A stretch of 64,000 nt of DNA, taken from the NCBI GenBank assembly GCA_037179335.1, contig JAKZHN010000023.1:248001-312000 (forward strand), read 5' to 3'. The position numbers were made by a program, and so were the translations under genes. Of this stretch, positions 53,400-63,560 are shown in pieces. This DNA comes from Cyclaneusma minus (lineage: Eukaryota > Ascomycota > Leotiomycetes > Marthamycetales > Marthamycetaceae). The notes beneath the pieces were generated by a model. The model saw only the letters and a program-made list of their open reading frames with translations. It searched no databases and was not told the DNA's origin. Within the stretch, counting starts at the first letter, position 1, and each line of letters opens with the position of its first letter.

Positions 53400-56300
53400 C
53401 TATTCTCTTGAAGAAAAGGAACGTCTCGACAGGTTTTATGGCTATTTATAGCCCTGAGACCACGGCCTTCCAAGGTCAGATCTAGACAAACCACGTATCG
53501 CTCTCATGGCTTACTGCTTCAGTAACCTGCGCTGGCCACTTGAGATTGCGAGAATGATACGGGACCCGCATGCTACTGTTCTTTGGCTGGGAGGTTTCGA
53601 AGTGGGCTTCTTGAGATAAAATTTCTCTTAACGCTGACGTTTGTTCTGAAGAGATTACGGCGGCAAGCCCGTGTCTTTGACAGTAGCCTTATGGTTCCGA
53701 TGGTAGGTCGCTATGTTTGACTGAGGATGTCTTTCATCGTTTCCATTCACCGTTGCATACCCTCGTTGTCCGTGATCCCAAAAGCATCATGCTTTTCGCA
53801 AGTACCTAGGCGGTGATATGAAAAGCACCGGAGACTTGCTGGGGCAAAACTGGGGAGTACCCTCAATGGCGCATTTCGAGCTTCTGTGGTAAACTCTTGT
53901 TTTGGCTTCCACACTCTCAGAGATTTGAGGTCCTTTTATAGTACTTGGAGCATCCAGAAATGGTCCGGCTACCAATAAGAAAGTAATATCACGTGCTCAA
54001 ATCCTAGGAGTTACAGATTTCTAGGTTCTACGGAGTACGGGGGTAGAGCTGTGTCTTTGACGGTAGGCGATACTTCCGACGGCAGTACGCTTGTCTTGGC
54101 GAGAATTTCTTTTATTGGTAAGCTTGCCTTGCAAGTGTTGTCTCAAATATCAAAAGCTTCAGTCTTCTCACGTAGACCTAGTCCTTGTAGAAGCTTCAAG
54201 AATCCAATTGGGCCCAACCTGAAAATGGGTTTCGATAGTGCCATAAACGCCCTGCGGATAGGAATATTTGGGTTGGCTTCCATCATCCCAGGGATTCGAG
54301 GTCCTTTTATAGTACTCACTGACTCCAGCAAAGGATGGCAGGTGACAAATTGACGGATTCTGGATTACAGGAAGTAGGATATGGTAGCAGAGCGGGGCCT
54401 CCGACAGCGGTCCGATGTCTTCGACGGTAGCTTGCTGCTTTCGACTTGGAATTTCATACCTTGGATTGGCCTAAGATCATCGTCACAAACATCGAAAGCC
54501 TCAAGCTTCTCAAGTAAACCTAGTCCTTGCAAGAACGGCGAAGATCCAACTGGACTCTCCATTCTCAGGGAATTTGGTTTGGCTTTCATCATTCCAGGTC
54601 TTCAGGTACTTTCATAGTACTTGCTCACTTTGGCAAAGCGAAAGGAACCGAAGTCACGTGTCGAAAGTTACATATTTTGGGCTCTCTAAAGCACCGTATG
54701 GCGACGAAGTCCATTTTTTTCAACGGCAAGCTCAAAGTCTCGACAGCAGGTTGCCGCTTTGATCCGGATTAACTCTATCGCTTTAATCTCTTACCGTCGT
54801 TGTTTGTGATCTTAAAAGCGTGAGGCTTTCCACCTTGGCCCGTCTAGAGTTAAGAATGATTGCAGAGACTCACCAGGGACCAACCTGGCAACGGTGTTCG
54901 ATGGTGCATGATACTGATGTCCGGTCTGTAGTTATTTTGGCTTTCGCACTTCCAGGGAAAGGAGTCTTTTGATATTTCTTGCAGGTCTAACCTTGCTAGC
55001 TCCAACGCAGAACATCACGTGCTGGAACTAGCAGATGCTGGTTTCTACGAGGCATGGTGGTAGCGCTTGATCTCGACCGCAGTCTGAAGTCCTCGACGCT
55101 AGCTTGCCATTAACCAATTTTGGCGAGACCTTGCTTCCTTAGTGTAGCTTAATCATTACTCATGATTCAAGAATCTGAAAGCTGTTCACGTATGCCTATC
55201 TAGAATTGAGAAAAAGCGCAGAGATTTGCCCGGGTCCAACATGATAATGCTTCCTATTGTCTTTGGCCATGCTAGGTTAGCATCTTGATGTGCCAATCAG
55301 AATCTCGTTTCTGGAAATTATAGCGGTGGAGCCAGATCCCCAGCAGTACTAGTGTGAAGCCCCCGGTGAAAGTATGCTCGAATCGGCGGCAGTTCCCATC
55401 ATAGCTCTGCTTCCAATTGTTATCTGAGATCTCTGATGTCTCGGGTTCCCCACGTGTATCTACCTGAAGTTAGAAGAACCACAAGGATTCGCCTGGACCT
55501 AACATGATGATACTCCCGAATGATGAGTCTGTCGATATCATCGCTGTTCTGGCTCTAAGACTCCCAGGAATTGGGGTCTTCTTATAGTATTTGCAGGCGT
55601 GGTCTTCCTAGAGAACATCACGTGCTAAAAGTACATCCTAGGTTTTGTGGGGTTTGACGGCGGAGCAGGGCCTTCGACAGCTGTTTAATGTTTCCAACAC
55701 TAGCTTGCCGGTCTCGACGAGGACTTTTGAATTTCCAGTCAGCTTTGCGTACAATCTTGTTCTAAGATGTAAAAGTCTTGTGCTTTAGAGGTGTACCAAT
55801 TTTAAGCTTGAAAAGACCGTAGACATTCGCCTGGACCCAGCTTGATAGTGGCTTCCAAGATGCAAAGCACCAGTCAGGAGAAGTAGTTGATGTGTGCTTC
55901 TGGTTCTCAAACCCCCAGGGATTAGAGGTATTTTTATAGTACTTTCGACCTGTAAAGAGCTGACTCTAGCCAGAACATCACGTGTAGTTTGATTCTAGAT
56001 TCTGGGGGTTATGGGAGCAGCACAAGATTTTCGGGTTTTGACAACCGTATCTACGGTAAGCCAAGCGACAAGAATGCGAGAACTGATGTCGTTTGCCTTA
56101 GCCGCCGACGGCAGGTTGATAGTTTTGACGGTGGCTCGCCAGCTTCGACGATAGTTCGTTTATTAGCTTGCAGACCTATAGGCACTTTTTGAGAAATGGC
56201 AAGCCTGATGCTCTTCACGTATACCTAGGTTTCTTGCAGAATCTCCAATATTAATTTGCACCCAGCTTGATAATGATTCTCTATCAATCATACAGTGAGG

Positions 56301-58760
56301 TACACATAGAGAGCGATAGTGATCTATTGTGTGGGGACCGCTCCTTAAGGGAGCTGGCCAACTGCGCTAAGGCTAGGGTTAAGCCCTGGCCTGGTGCGCT
56401 AAGCTATGGGAGTCCAACATTCTCATGAAACGGGAACTTGCGCCATTTAGTGCCCTGGAGTTGGTCCTAGTTTCCACACATCCAGGGGTTCGAGGTCTAT
56501 TTATAATAGTTTGGCGAAGGCCAGCACAAATATCACGTGCTACAACTCACAAATACTGGGGTCTGTGATAGATGGCAGCAAGAAATGGTGTTCGACAGAG
56601 GAAGTGCGCTTTTTATAATGCTCACCCCTGGAAAGCATGAGAACTTGAATATTAAACACAACACACGACAGCAGTCGGTATCCTCGACAACAACTGGGTG
56701 GTTCTTCCTTGAACAAGCAGCCGCAATCTCATTGTCTCAACTCATTGCTCCTAGCCATTTCCCGCAACACAAATCTTGAAATCAGGATGAAATTAGGATA
56801 CCCTAAATCCACGTCGACTTACTACAGTCAAACCATTGGTGTACCTGTTCCCTCTTTGGTCTTCCCAAGAGGTGGGGGAGATTGACTTTATACCTGAGCA
56901 TTTCCTCCAAACCAAAGGGCGATGAAGCAAGAATACAAACAGAGCAACGACAGCAGAAACCGCAACAGCACTCAGTCCTGCCACCGGGGAAGTAAGCTAC
57001 ATCTGAGTGATTAGCCTGGCGCGTAAAATGGGTGAAGACCTCAAACCTGGATATGGCAGGAGAGTAGGAGATACACCTACCCCGTGTCTTCGATCTAGTG
57101 AAGTAGGATTCCGTTCTACTTTGGTTTGATCTTCCCAAGGTAAGACGTGAGCCTGCTTTTATAGTAGAGGCCTCCTAAGAAAGCTGCAGAAATCCCACTG
57201 CTATGATGGAGGGGAAAGCTGTGCTATCTTCTGAATGCGTGAAATCTAGACCAAACAACAGCAGTAGCAGCCCGCGATAGCAGCAGGAATCTCTAACATG
57301 GAACAACCAGAGCATGGCGTTGAATTTCAGGCCAGGAAACACTCGTAGTTACCAAGCCTGGAATCCAAACCCGAAGAACGTGGGATGCTGTATCGAGACG
57401 TTGCTCAAGCGCATAGAGCCATAGTTGGTACTCATGTTATCGTTTTCATTAATTTTCCCAGGGCATTGAGAAAGGTCGCTTTCATACCTGGGCCTCTCCT
57501 GGAAGGTTGCAGAATGCGGTAGATGCAAACAGAAGTGCCCTTAGGTGCTAGTATTTACTCGGTGCGACAGCAGCAAACGGTCCCAACAACAGGCACACCC
57601 AATCTCAAATCAAATCAAAGCCAAGATGCCAAAGAAAAACATATTGGCCTCAAGTTCACATTCCGTAAGGACCAGGAATTTGAGCTCCAACAACAAATGC
57701 GCCATGGTTCACCAACTCGTCATTCTGACATTTTGTGGGGCTCATCCACCTTCGACCATAGAGGGGTGTTCGTACCAATCGATCTTGGTCTCCCAAGGAA
57801 GTCCGAGAGGTCGCTTTTATAGCTACCTTAGGTATCTAGGTCTTCCTGAAAGCCTGCAGGTTGCGGGATGTGGCAAACAAGGGCTCGGGAAGTTTATGGA
57901 TGGTTGACAGCAGTCTAGACAAGACGACGGCACCAGACACGGCCGACAGCCAAGTTAGACAATGACACAAGCTACGGTGGAGGGCGCGTAGTTCGCAGAT
58001 GGAGTCACGAATCTTATCATACCTCATACAAATTTGCGAGAACTGCTAGCGCGACGACAACGGAAATGTGTTTCAAAAGAGCTCTTGAGGAGATTGGCAC
58101 TAACAACTCTATGTCGACAACGGCATTACCCCAATCAAGTGTCCCGATGAAGCACTTCTCCACCCTGTAGTCGTGGTCTCGGAGCCTGCCGACGACGGAC
58201 AAGTCTTCTTTGTCAATGTTGGTCCCTCCGGCTCTATCTTCTATTCCCTAACGGCAGGTATGTCGAGAGAGCTTTCAAGCACCGGTTCTGGTGTCTCAAC
58301 GGTGCCAACGGGGATGTGCATGGAGGGTCCTTTCGAGTGCTGGTTCTGGATGCTCAAGCTGGCAAAACGACATGCACGGGCATATAATGACATCGAGTCC
58401 AAGACATACACCCAAACCCCCTCTCAAGGGACAGGTATCGCGCCGTGCTGTAGACTCGAATCAAACAACAGCAGTTCGGCATACTCGACAGCAAGCGCCG
58501 TCACGCGAAATCCCACGGCAATTTGACTGGACATCCGCAAGCTGCAGGGTGCGAAAGTCTAGAAGCTTGGGAAAGCAAGAAGATGCGCCGCATTTTCAGC
58601 TGATGAAGTCGTTCAGTAACACACCGTGTGGTGAAGGTGCTAAACGTTATGTTTTGCTTTTCCAGAAATAGGAAGAGGTTGATTTTATAGCAGCTTCCAG
58701 CTCTTTTCTTTAAAAATGGGCTGATGCATGGAAGAGGACAAGAAAACAGACGAAACGACG
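53400..58760 (-). repeat. Array 2b: a dozen or more left-pointing promoter-like units
   Basis: On the minus strand TATA-type boxes start at 53450, 53940, 54311, 54616, 54974, 55586, 55938, 56505, 56892, 57163, 57486, 57821 and 58689. Two gaps (55.0-55.6 and 57.8-58.7 kb) probably hide eroded units. Those between 53.9 and 56.5 kb read ACTATAAAAGGACCTCxAATC and most have CACGTG 29-50 bp upstream (53990, 54655, 55016, 55619, 55979, 56534). Those from 56.9 kb on resemble array 1 instead, with CGACAGCAG motifs. Shared transcribed-side blocks include CCTAGGTATACGTG and TTCGCCTGGACC (plus-strand sense). Small frames appear in two or three units but are not kept in frame. Confidence 0.8.
56285..56425 (-). 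mobile_element. tRNA-like (SINE-type) insertion within array 2b
   Basis: On the minus strand a sequence matching a Pol III A box (TAGCGCAGTTGG) is followed by an anticodon-arm-like hairpin GCTCC-CTTAA-GGAGC. An imperfect second copy of the TAGC(C)TTAGCGCA word precedes it. The local spacing of array units here is 567 bp instead of about 350. A clear B box is missing, so this is a weak SINE call. Confidence 0.35.
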
Positions 58761-59044
58761 GCAGCTAAGTATACTTAACAATAAGCTCTCTTTGCTGAGG
58801 AGTGAAAGGGAGTATTAATGAAGGTAGGCTGTTGCTAGTAACATCAGCGAAGAGAGCCCGGAGTAAAGAGGCTCTTAGCACAGCAAAGAATGTGACTACA
58901 AAGGGGGTGCCGTTGACCCATAGTAAAGACATTTTATGCCCTGCATTTTCAATTTTCTTGTGGTGCTGCCCTTATGTGCGTATGGGAGTTCAGGGGAGTT
59001 GATTTTGGGAGTGAGTAGGGGGGGTGGGGAAACAGAAAAGCCAA

Positions 59045-59130
59045 AAAAAGAGGGCTCGAACCCAAACACTACGGAGTACGTCGCTTTAAAGTCCCTTGGA
59101 GCCATATGATACCACTGGGCCATATCATAT
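59045..59130 (-). mobile_element. tRNA-derived SINE-like fragment
   Basis: On the minus strand an A box TGGCCCAGTGGTA (59122-59110) and a B box GGGTTCGAGCCC (59063-59052) are 46 nt apart and followed by a T7 run, the Pol III internal-promoter and terminator layout. The A box sits in the loop of an ATATGATA/TATCATAT hairpin rather than a normal D arm. No full cloverleaf forms, so a decayed SINE head is likelier than a tRNA gene. Confidence 0.45.
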
Positions 59131-59631
59131 TCGTTAGGATTTCTTTGCGAGATTTGTGTGATATGGTCCTCCCGCCCCTTCTCTTTCGCGCCATCTCCCC
59201 CCACTGCATCTCCTGCCATTCCCTCAACACCTCCGCGCCAGCTTCTCCCGCGCCAGCGTACCTAGCAAGCTCCCACGCAACCCCAACTCCAACCAATTCC
59301 AGCAGCGCAGCCGCACCGCCCACCACCCAGTCTTCAGCCCCGTCTCGTTCACCCACCTCTCCGGTCCCTTCAACAACCATCCTTCCACCCCCCTCCTCTC
59401 CCCGCGACTTCGCCCTTCCCCTCAACCCCTCCACAGCGCCCTCACGCTTCCCCTCTATCTATGTCCCACCAAGTCCTAATAATGGAAGTTGTAAATTCCC
59501 ACACCGTTTCACCTCGGAACACTTATTGCCTATAGCATGCTATAATCCAATATTATTCCCCTGTACTCGATACTTACACAAAAAAGAGCTCTATAATTCA
59601 GGAATGCTGTAGAAGCGGAAAGCCCAAAATT

Positions 59632-59716
59632 GATATCTCGAGGAAAAGCCCGCCTATAAGTGAGCCCCATCCGTCACCCCTCAACAAAACACACCAGAAC
59701 CCCGTTTCCAGACAAG
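59632..59716 (+). repeat. 85-bp direct repeat, copy 1
   Basis: GATATCTCGAGGAAAAGCCC and the following CGCCTATAAG... are repeated with substitutions at 60186-60274, 554 bp away. The copies share order and spacing, suggesting an old segmental duplication. Confidence 0.6.
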
Positions 59717-60185
59717 TTAACTGGCGATGAAAGTTCGGTGAGTCACCCTCCTCCCTAAACCAAGCCAGCTCGATTTGTTTTTGACGAAAGACAATCGGCG
59801 AAAATCGTACTTGAGGTGCTATTCGTTCGTTCGGTCTGGATCTTCCGCGTCCAGCTCATCCATCCCAGGTCCCCGCTGATACCTCCTGGTGCCCAAGACT
59901 TCTCCGTACCGCCGCCGAGCTCTCCCAACATCTCGTGCCGTCTTGACATCCCCTCCTAGGTACCTGTACCTGGCCTTTGCGGTATCGGCAGCACTGCCAC
60001 AAGCCGCAAGACCCTTCTTGGGCTCCTGAGTTCCATGGATAGGTTGCTTTCCACCCTGCCACCAGCAAAGAACGGGTGGTTTTGCCAATGCCGTGATAGA
60101 ATTCAGTTTCGCCACCGTTGATACGCAAAGAAAAGGTCTGTAATCAAAATCTAGAACATACTAGAGGGAGTGGAACACCCAGATT

Positions 60186-60274
60186 GATATGTCGAGGAAG
60201 AGCCCGCCTATGAGCCTGCCTCTCTCTTATCCCTTCACAAGACACGCCGAAAACGCCTCGACTTCCCAGAAAGA
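60186..60274 (+). repeat. 85-bp direct repeat, copy 2
   Basis: GATATGTCGAGGAAGAGCCC and CGCCTATGAG match the copy at 59632. This copy lies just downstream of the MGM1 stop codon. Confidence 0.6.
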
Positions 60275-60318
60275 ATCATAGCCCCCGCGCCACTATTCAG
60301 CATCACCACCCTTCCCTC

Positions 60319-63300
60319 TCAAAAGAATCCCCACCCCTTCTCCTTCCCCCCCGCCACACCTCCCGGCTGCCCCCTCCTCCCCTTCACCCCCCCATCCCCC
60401 TTTCCCACCCCACCCCTCTCCAACTCCCTCAACCCCTCCATCTTCCCCAGCACAACCTCCAACAACTCCTTCCGACGAATACATTCCAAATGCCCCCTAA
60501 CCTTCGGATCCTCCCTCGCAAACCGCTCCACGTCCTCTTTACTCAACCCCCTGCCCAGCCTCCCATCCAGTTCTCTCGGAAAATTATAGTAAAACTCTGA
60601 TAACAGTTCGACGTTGAGGAATAGTACAGCTGTGCTGACGAGCTTGGAGGACACGACGTCGAGGAAGATTTCGGGACAGTAGTATTTGTTGGTTTTGGAG
60701 GCGCATTGTGGGGATTTGGTGGCGTGGATGCGGGCTTTGAGGAGGACGGCGCGGTCGCGGAGGAAGAGGGCTTCGCGGCCTGTAGGGGTGGGGGAGGGTG
60801 TTAGCTGATGAGAATGGAATGGTTGCAAGGAGTGAGGTGGAGAGAGAGAGGGATGGATGGAGTGTCATGGCGTTGTTGATCCGGAAGTAGAGGAGCACGG
60901 TCCGAAAAGGGAGACATGTGACAGTGAGGGAACACTGGAGTTTTGTCGCACATCGACGAACATTTCAAGTACCTGGGATCCACGCATGTTGCTGCAATCC
61001 ACGCGAGTTACTAGCATACCTACAAGCAAGTAGGTACACTTCTGGTAACTCGCGTGGGTCCCAGCGACATGAAATGTTCATCGATGTGCGACAAAACTCC
61101 AGTTTCGTCGTCTCCTGTCACATGACACTTGCGACTCGATGAACCCAAAGAAATCGCACATACCTTTCTGCAGCAGCGCAGCACTGAATCCTCCAGCACC
61201 ACTCATGCCATCGCCCTCCACAACAACATCCCCCTTCCTAACTTTATCAATAAAGCCCATCACCTCCCTCAGCTTCTTCCTCCCTCCCACCGTCTCCTCC
61301 AAACTCTTATTCGCCTTCTCACAAGCCGTCAACTCATTCTTCAGTATGCTAGCCGTGTTCTCCCTCGACCGATTCCACTCATCATTCTCCACATCAATCT
61401 CGAATTTAAACGGCTTGATGCAGTTTTCTACCTGGTCGCTCGTGCTGTAGAACCGCTCGTTCAAGATCCCCGACGCAGCTTCCGTGATAGCCTGGCGCGC
61501 AAAAGGGTGCGTAGAGAACGTCGACTTCGCGAGGAGTCGGTCAATATGTTGCTGTATCGCATTCGCAACAACCGTAGTCGCCAGCCTCCCAATCCCCAAC
61601 TTCGTAAGCGCCGACGTGCTCGCATCCAACTTGCGATGCCAATACAGACTCTCCGGATCCGCCTTCGGCAACTCCGCCAAACTATCCAGTTCCGGCGGCG
61701 GCGGCCTCAGATCACTAATCGGCTTATTCCAATACCTCGCAGCCAGCAAATCCAAGACTCGTTGATCCAGTTCCTGTTTCAGCATTTCGCGAACTTGCGG
61801 GCGGCCGAAGGATTCGGAAAATTCTTTGAAGGAGTGCTTGAAGGCGTCGAGTGATTCGGCGAGGTAGGACTCGGCGGAGAGGGGGCGGTCATTGTATTGT
61901 ACTTTGAATTCGTAGGTGGCTTCTTCGAGTTCTTGGCGGATGGCTTCGGATGTGGTTTGGAGGGAGGCGGCCATGGTTTGCTCGAGGACTTGCATCAGTT
62001 TTTTGCGGAGGGTGGTGGTGCCGACGGATACGCCAGCTTCGGGGCCGTATTCGAGGGGGTGTGCGGAGAAGAAGGATTGTTCGTTCCGGTTCACGAGCGT
62101 GGAGATATTGCCGCTGCCTTTCTTGAAGAGGCCGGAGCTTTGAGGGATTTTGGATACTACGCCTACATATCCAAGGCGTAATGGATACTTCCGGTCGTTG
62201 AGGATTGATGCTCCTCTTTGTGAGTCGACGAGATCCATTTTTGTTATAACTCCAATTGTTCGCTCGCCCCTGGGGTCTACCCTGCGGCTGGCTCTCAGAG
62301 CGGTCGAGTTTGCAAGATCGACATCGGCTGCTGAAATAGCAAGGATGACATTGGGAGGCTGAATGTATTTATCGCATAGATCGGAAATCTTCTGCTTCAA
62401 CTCTACAGGTTGGTCGTGTCCAACCACCTGGATGTATCCTGGCAGGTCAATAAGTGACAAGTCGGGAACATTTGGTGACGATATCGTCAACTGAATCGGG
62501 TCATCCGAGACACATTGTGAGTCCGGGACAGCCAGGTTGAGTTCGGTCAAGGTCCTCTGGATATGGGAGAAGTCGGTAATCTTCCCCAGACCTAGCGCCG
62601 GGAACTCGCCATATTCGGCGTGAGCATCGGGGGTATTGACCAGAGTCAACTCGATAGGTCTCCTAGTAACCATATTCGACCCCTTTGGCAAGAATTCGTG
62701 CCCAACAATGGCTTCCAGAACGGAACTCTTCCCCGAAGATTGAGAGCCGATGACAACAATGGAGGGCAATGTGAGAGTATTCGATTGGTCCACCTGTTGC
62801 AGAAGTCCTCGAATCTCAATCATCTTCTTGGTGAGAACCATCATTTGGTCATCCCTGGCCATCTCTTCATCGCTCCTTGGATCATCTTCTGACGACTGGC
62901 TGTATCCGTATGCGGCAGCAGTAGCTCCGGCGGCGGCAGCCCCCATTCTACTTTGCTGTGGCTCTTCGCCTTCCGGTCCGCCTCCACCTTTGCCATCACC
63001 CCCCTCACCAATCTCCTCATGGATCCTGAAGATCTTTTGTAGCCATTCCGGTAATTCAACTTGGTCTTTCGTATTATCGAATCCGCGCTTCGTCTGATTT
63101 GCTACGTCTCTAGCACTGGCAAAGATGCCACTCGCTGTTCCGACAACCGATTCGCTCGCTCGGCCGAAAAGATCTTTTGCGTAGTTACCGGCCTCTGTTG
63201 GGATACCGTTAGTGACCGCCATCTATGAAGTTCACATGCGAAACACATACGGGTAGCCTGGTATTGCAAATAAGCAAGGCCCATGACCATGGCACCTCCA

Positions 63301-63560
63301 AACATGGCTGGCACCCTCGCGAACTTGATAGCCAGCTTGGGCAGCATGCGCACGAACGAGGCGTTCCGCACAGCGACGGCATTGTGGACGAAATTGTATC
63401 CTTCCGGCCATATCCTCCTCCTGGTCGCTCGGATGGAAACATCGGTTCTCAGGAGTCCGCCAGCAGCGGAGCCAGCTTGACGGTGGTATTGTCGTGTAAT
63501 ATTGTTAGGGAGTCTTTGCGCCAGAGGCATAAGCCTGGCGGATAGGAGCCTCCCACTCAT
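60319..63560 (-). CDS. MGM1: Mitochondrial dynamin-like GTPase Mgm1 (933 aa)
   Basis: Mgm1 (OPA1 family) drives inner-membrane fusion and cristae shape. Exons are 63560-63251, 63194-61164 and 60779-60319. Intron 1 (56 nt) runs GTATGT-CTAAC-CAACAG, and its removal yields YQAT-Q-AGNYAKDLF, the family sequence. Intron 2 is 384 nt (GTATGT...CTACAG). The first 30 residues are Arg-rich and presequence-like. A membrane anchor follows at about residues 75-102, then an Ala-rich segment (GAAAAGATAAAYGYS, about 187-202) where mitochondrial rhomboid cuts. The GTPase has P-loop GSQSSGKSS (about 253), DLPG and TKMD. The last exon holds the GED-like end (KYYCPEIFLDVV; FLNVELLSEFYYNFPRE). All joins are in phase. 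Intron 2 carries an inverted-repeat element. Confidence 0.95.
60915..61124. mobile_element. 210-bp inverted-repeat element (MITE-like) in MGM1 intron 2
   Basis: The element starts CATGTGACAG and ends with its complement CTGTCACATG. The arms, about 95 bp each, match with scattered mismatches, including GGAGTTTTGTCGCACATCGA, GAACATTTCA and CACGCGAGTTAC on both sides of a short centre near 61020. No coding capacity is present, so it is non-autonomous. Target-site duplication is not evident. Confidence 0.75.

Larger units (their letters stand above)
58761..60318. other. Intergenic with SINE-like and duplicated pieces
   Basis: Between array 2 and the 3' end of MGM1 there is no supported gene. It holds a tRNA-like element at 59045-59130, a C-rich stretch at 59160-59450, and two copies of an 85-bp segment. 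An ATGAAAGTTCGGTGAGT at 59727 looks like a tiny first exon plus donor, but I find no continuation. Confidence 0.45.

Noticed and set aside
56375..56400. Telomere-like TAGGGTTAAG word
   Set aside because: A single copy inside an array unit, with no TTAGGG tandem run, so it is not telomeric.
37200..58760. Tandem solo LTRs of a retrotransposon
   Set aside because: Not excluded, but I found no consistent TG...CA ends, no target duplications and no internal retroelement sequence, so I describe the units neutrally.
59106..59612. 168-codon plus-strand frame and the opposing 121-codon minus-strand frame
   Set aside because: Both arise from a C-rich stretch; the first overlaps the SINE-like element, and neither has family support.
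59727..59745. ATGAAAGTTCG plus GTGAGT as the first exon of a small ribosomal protein gene
   Set aside because: No matching second exon could be found downstream in any frame.
61129..61854. 241-codon plus-strand frame opposite MGM1
   Set aside because: Antisense shadow of the MGM1 coding exon, Arg/Leu-rich without motif.
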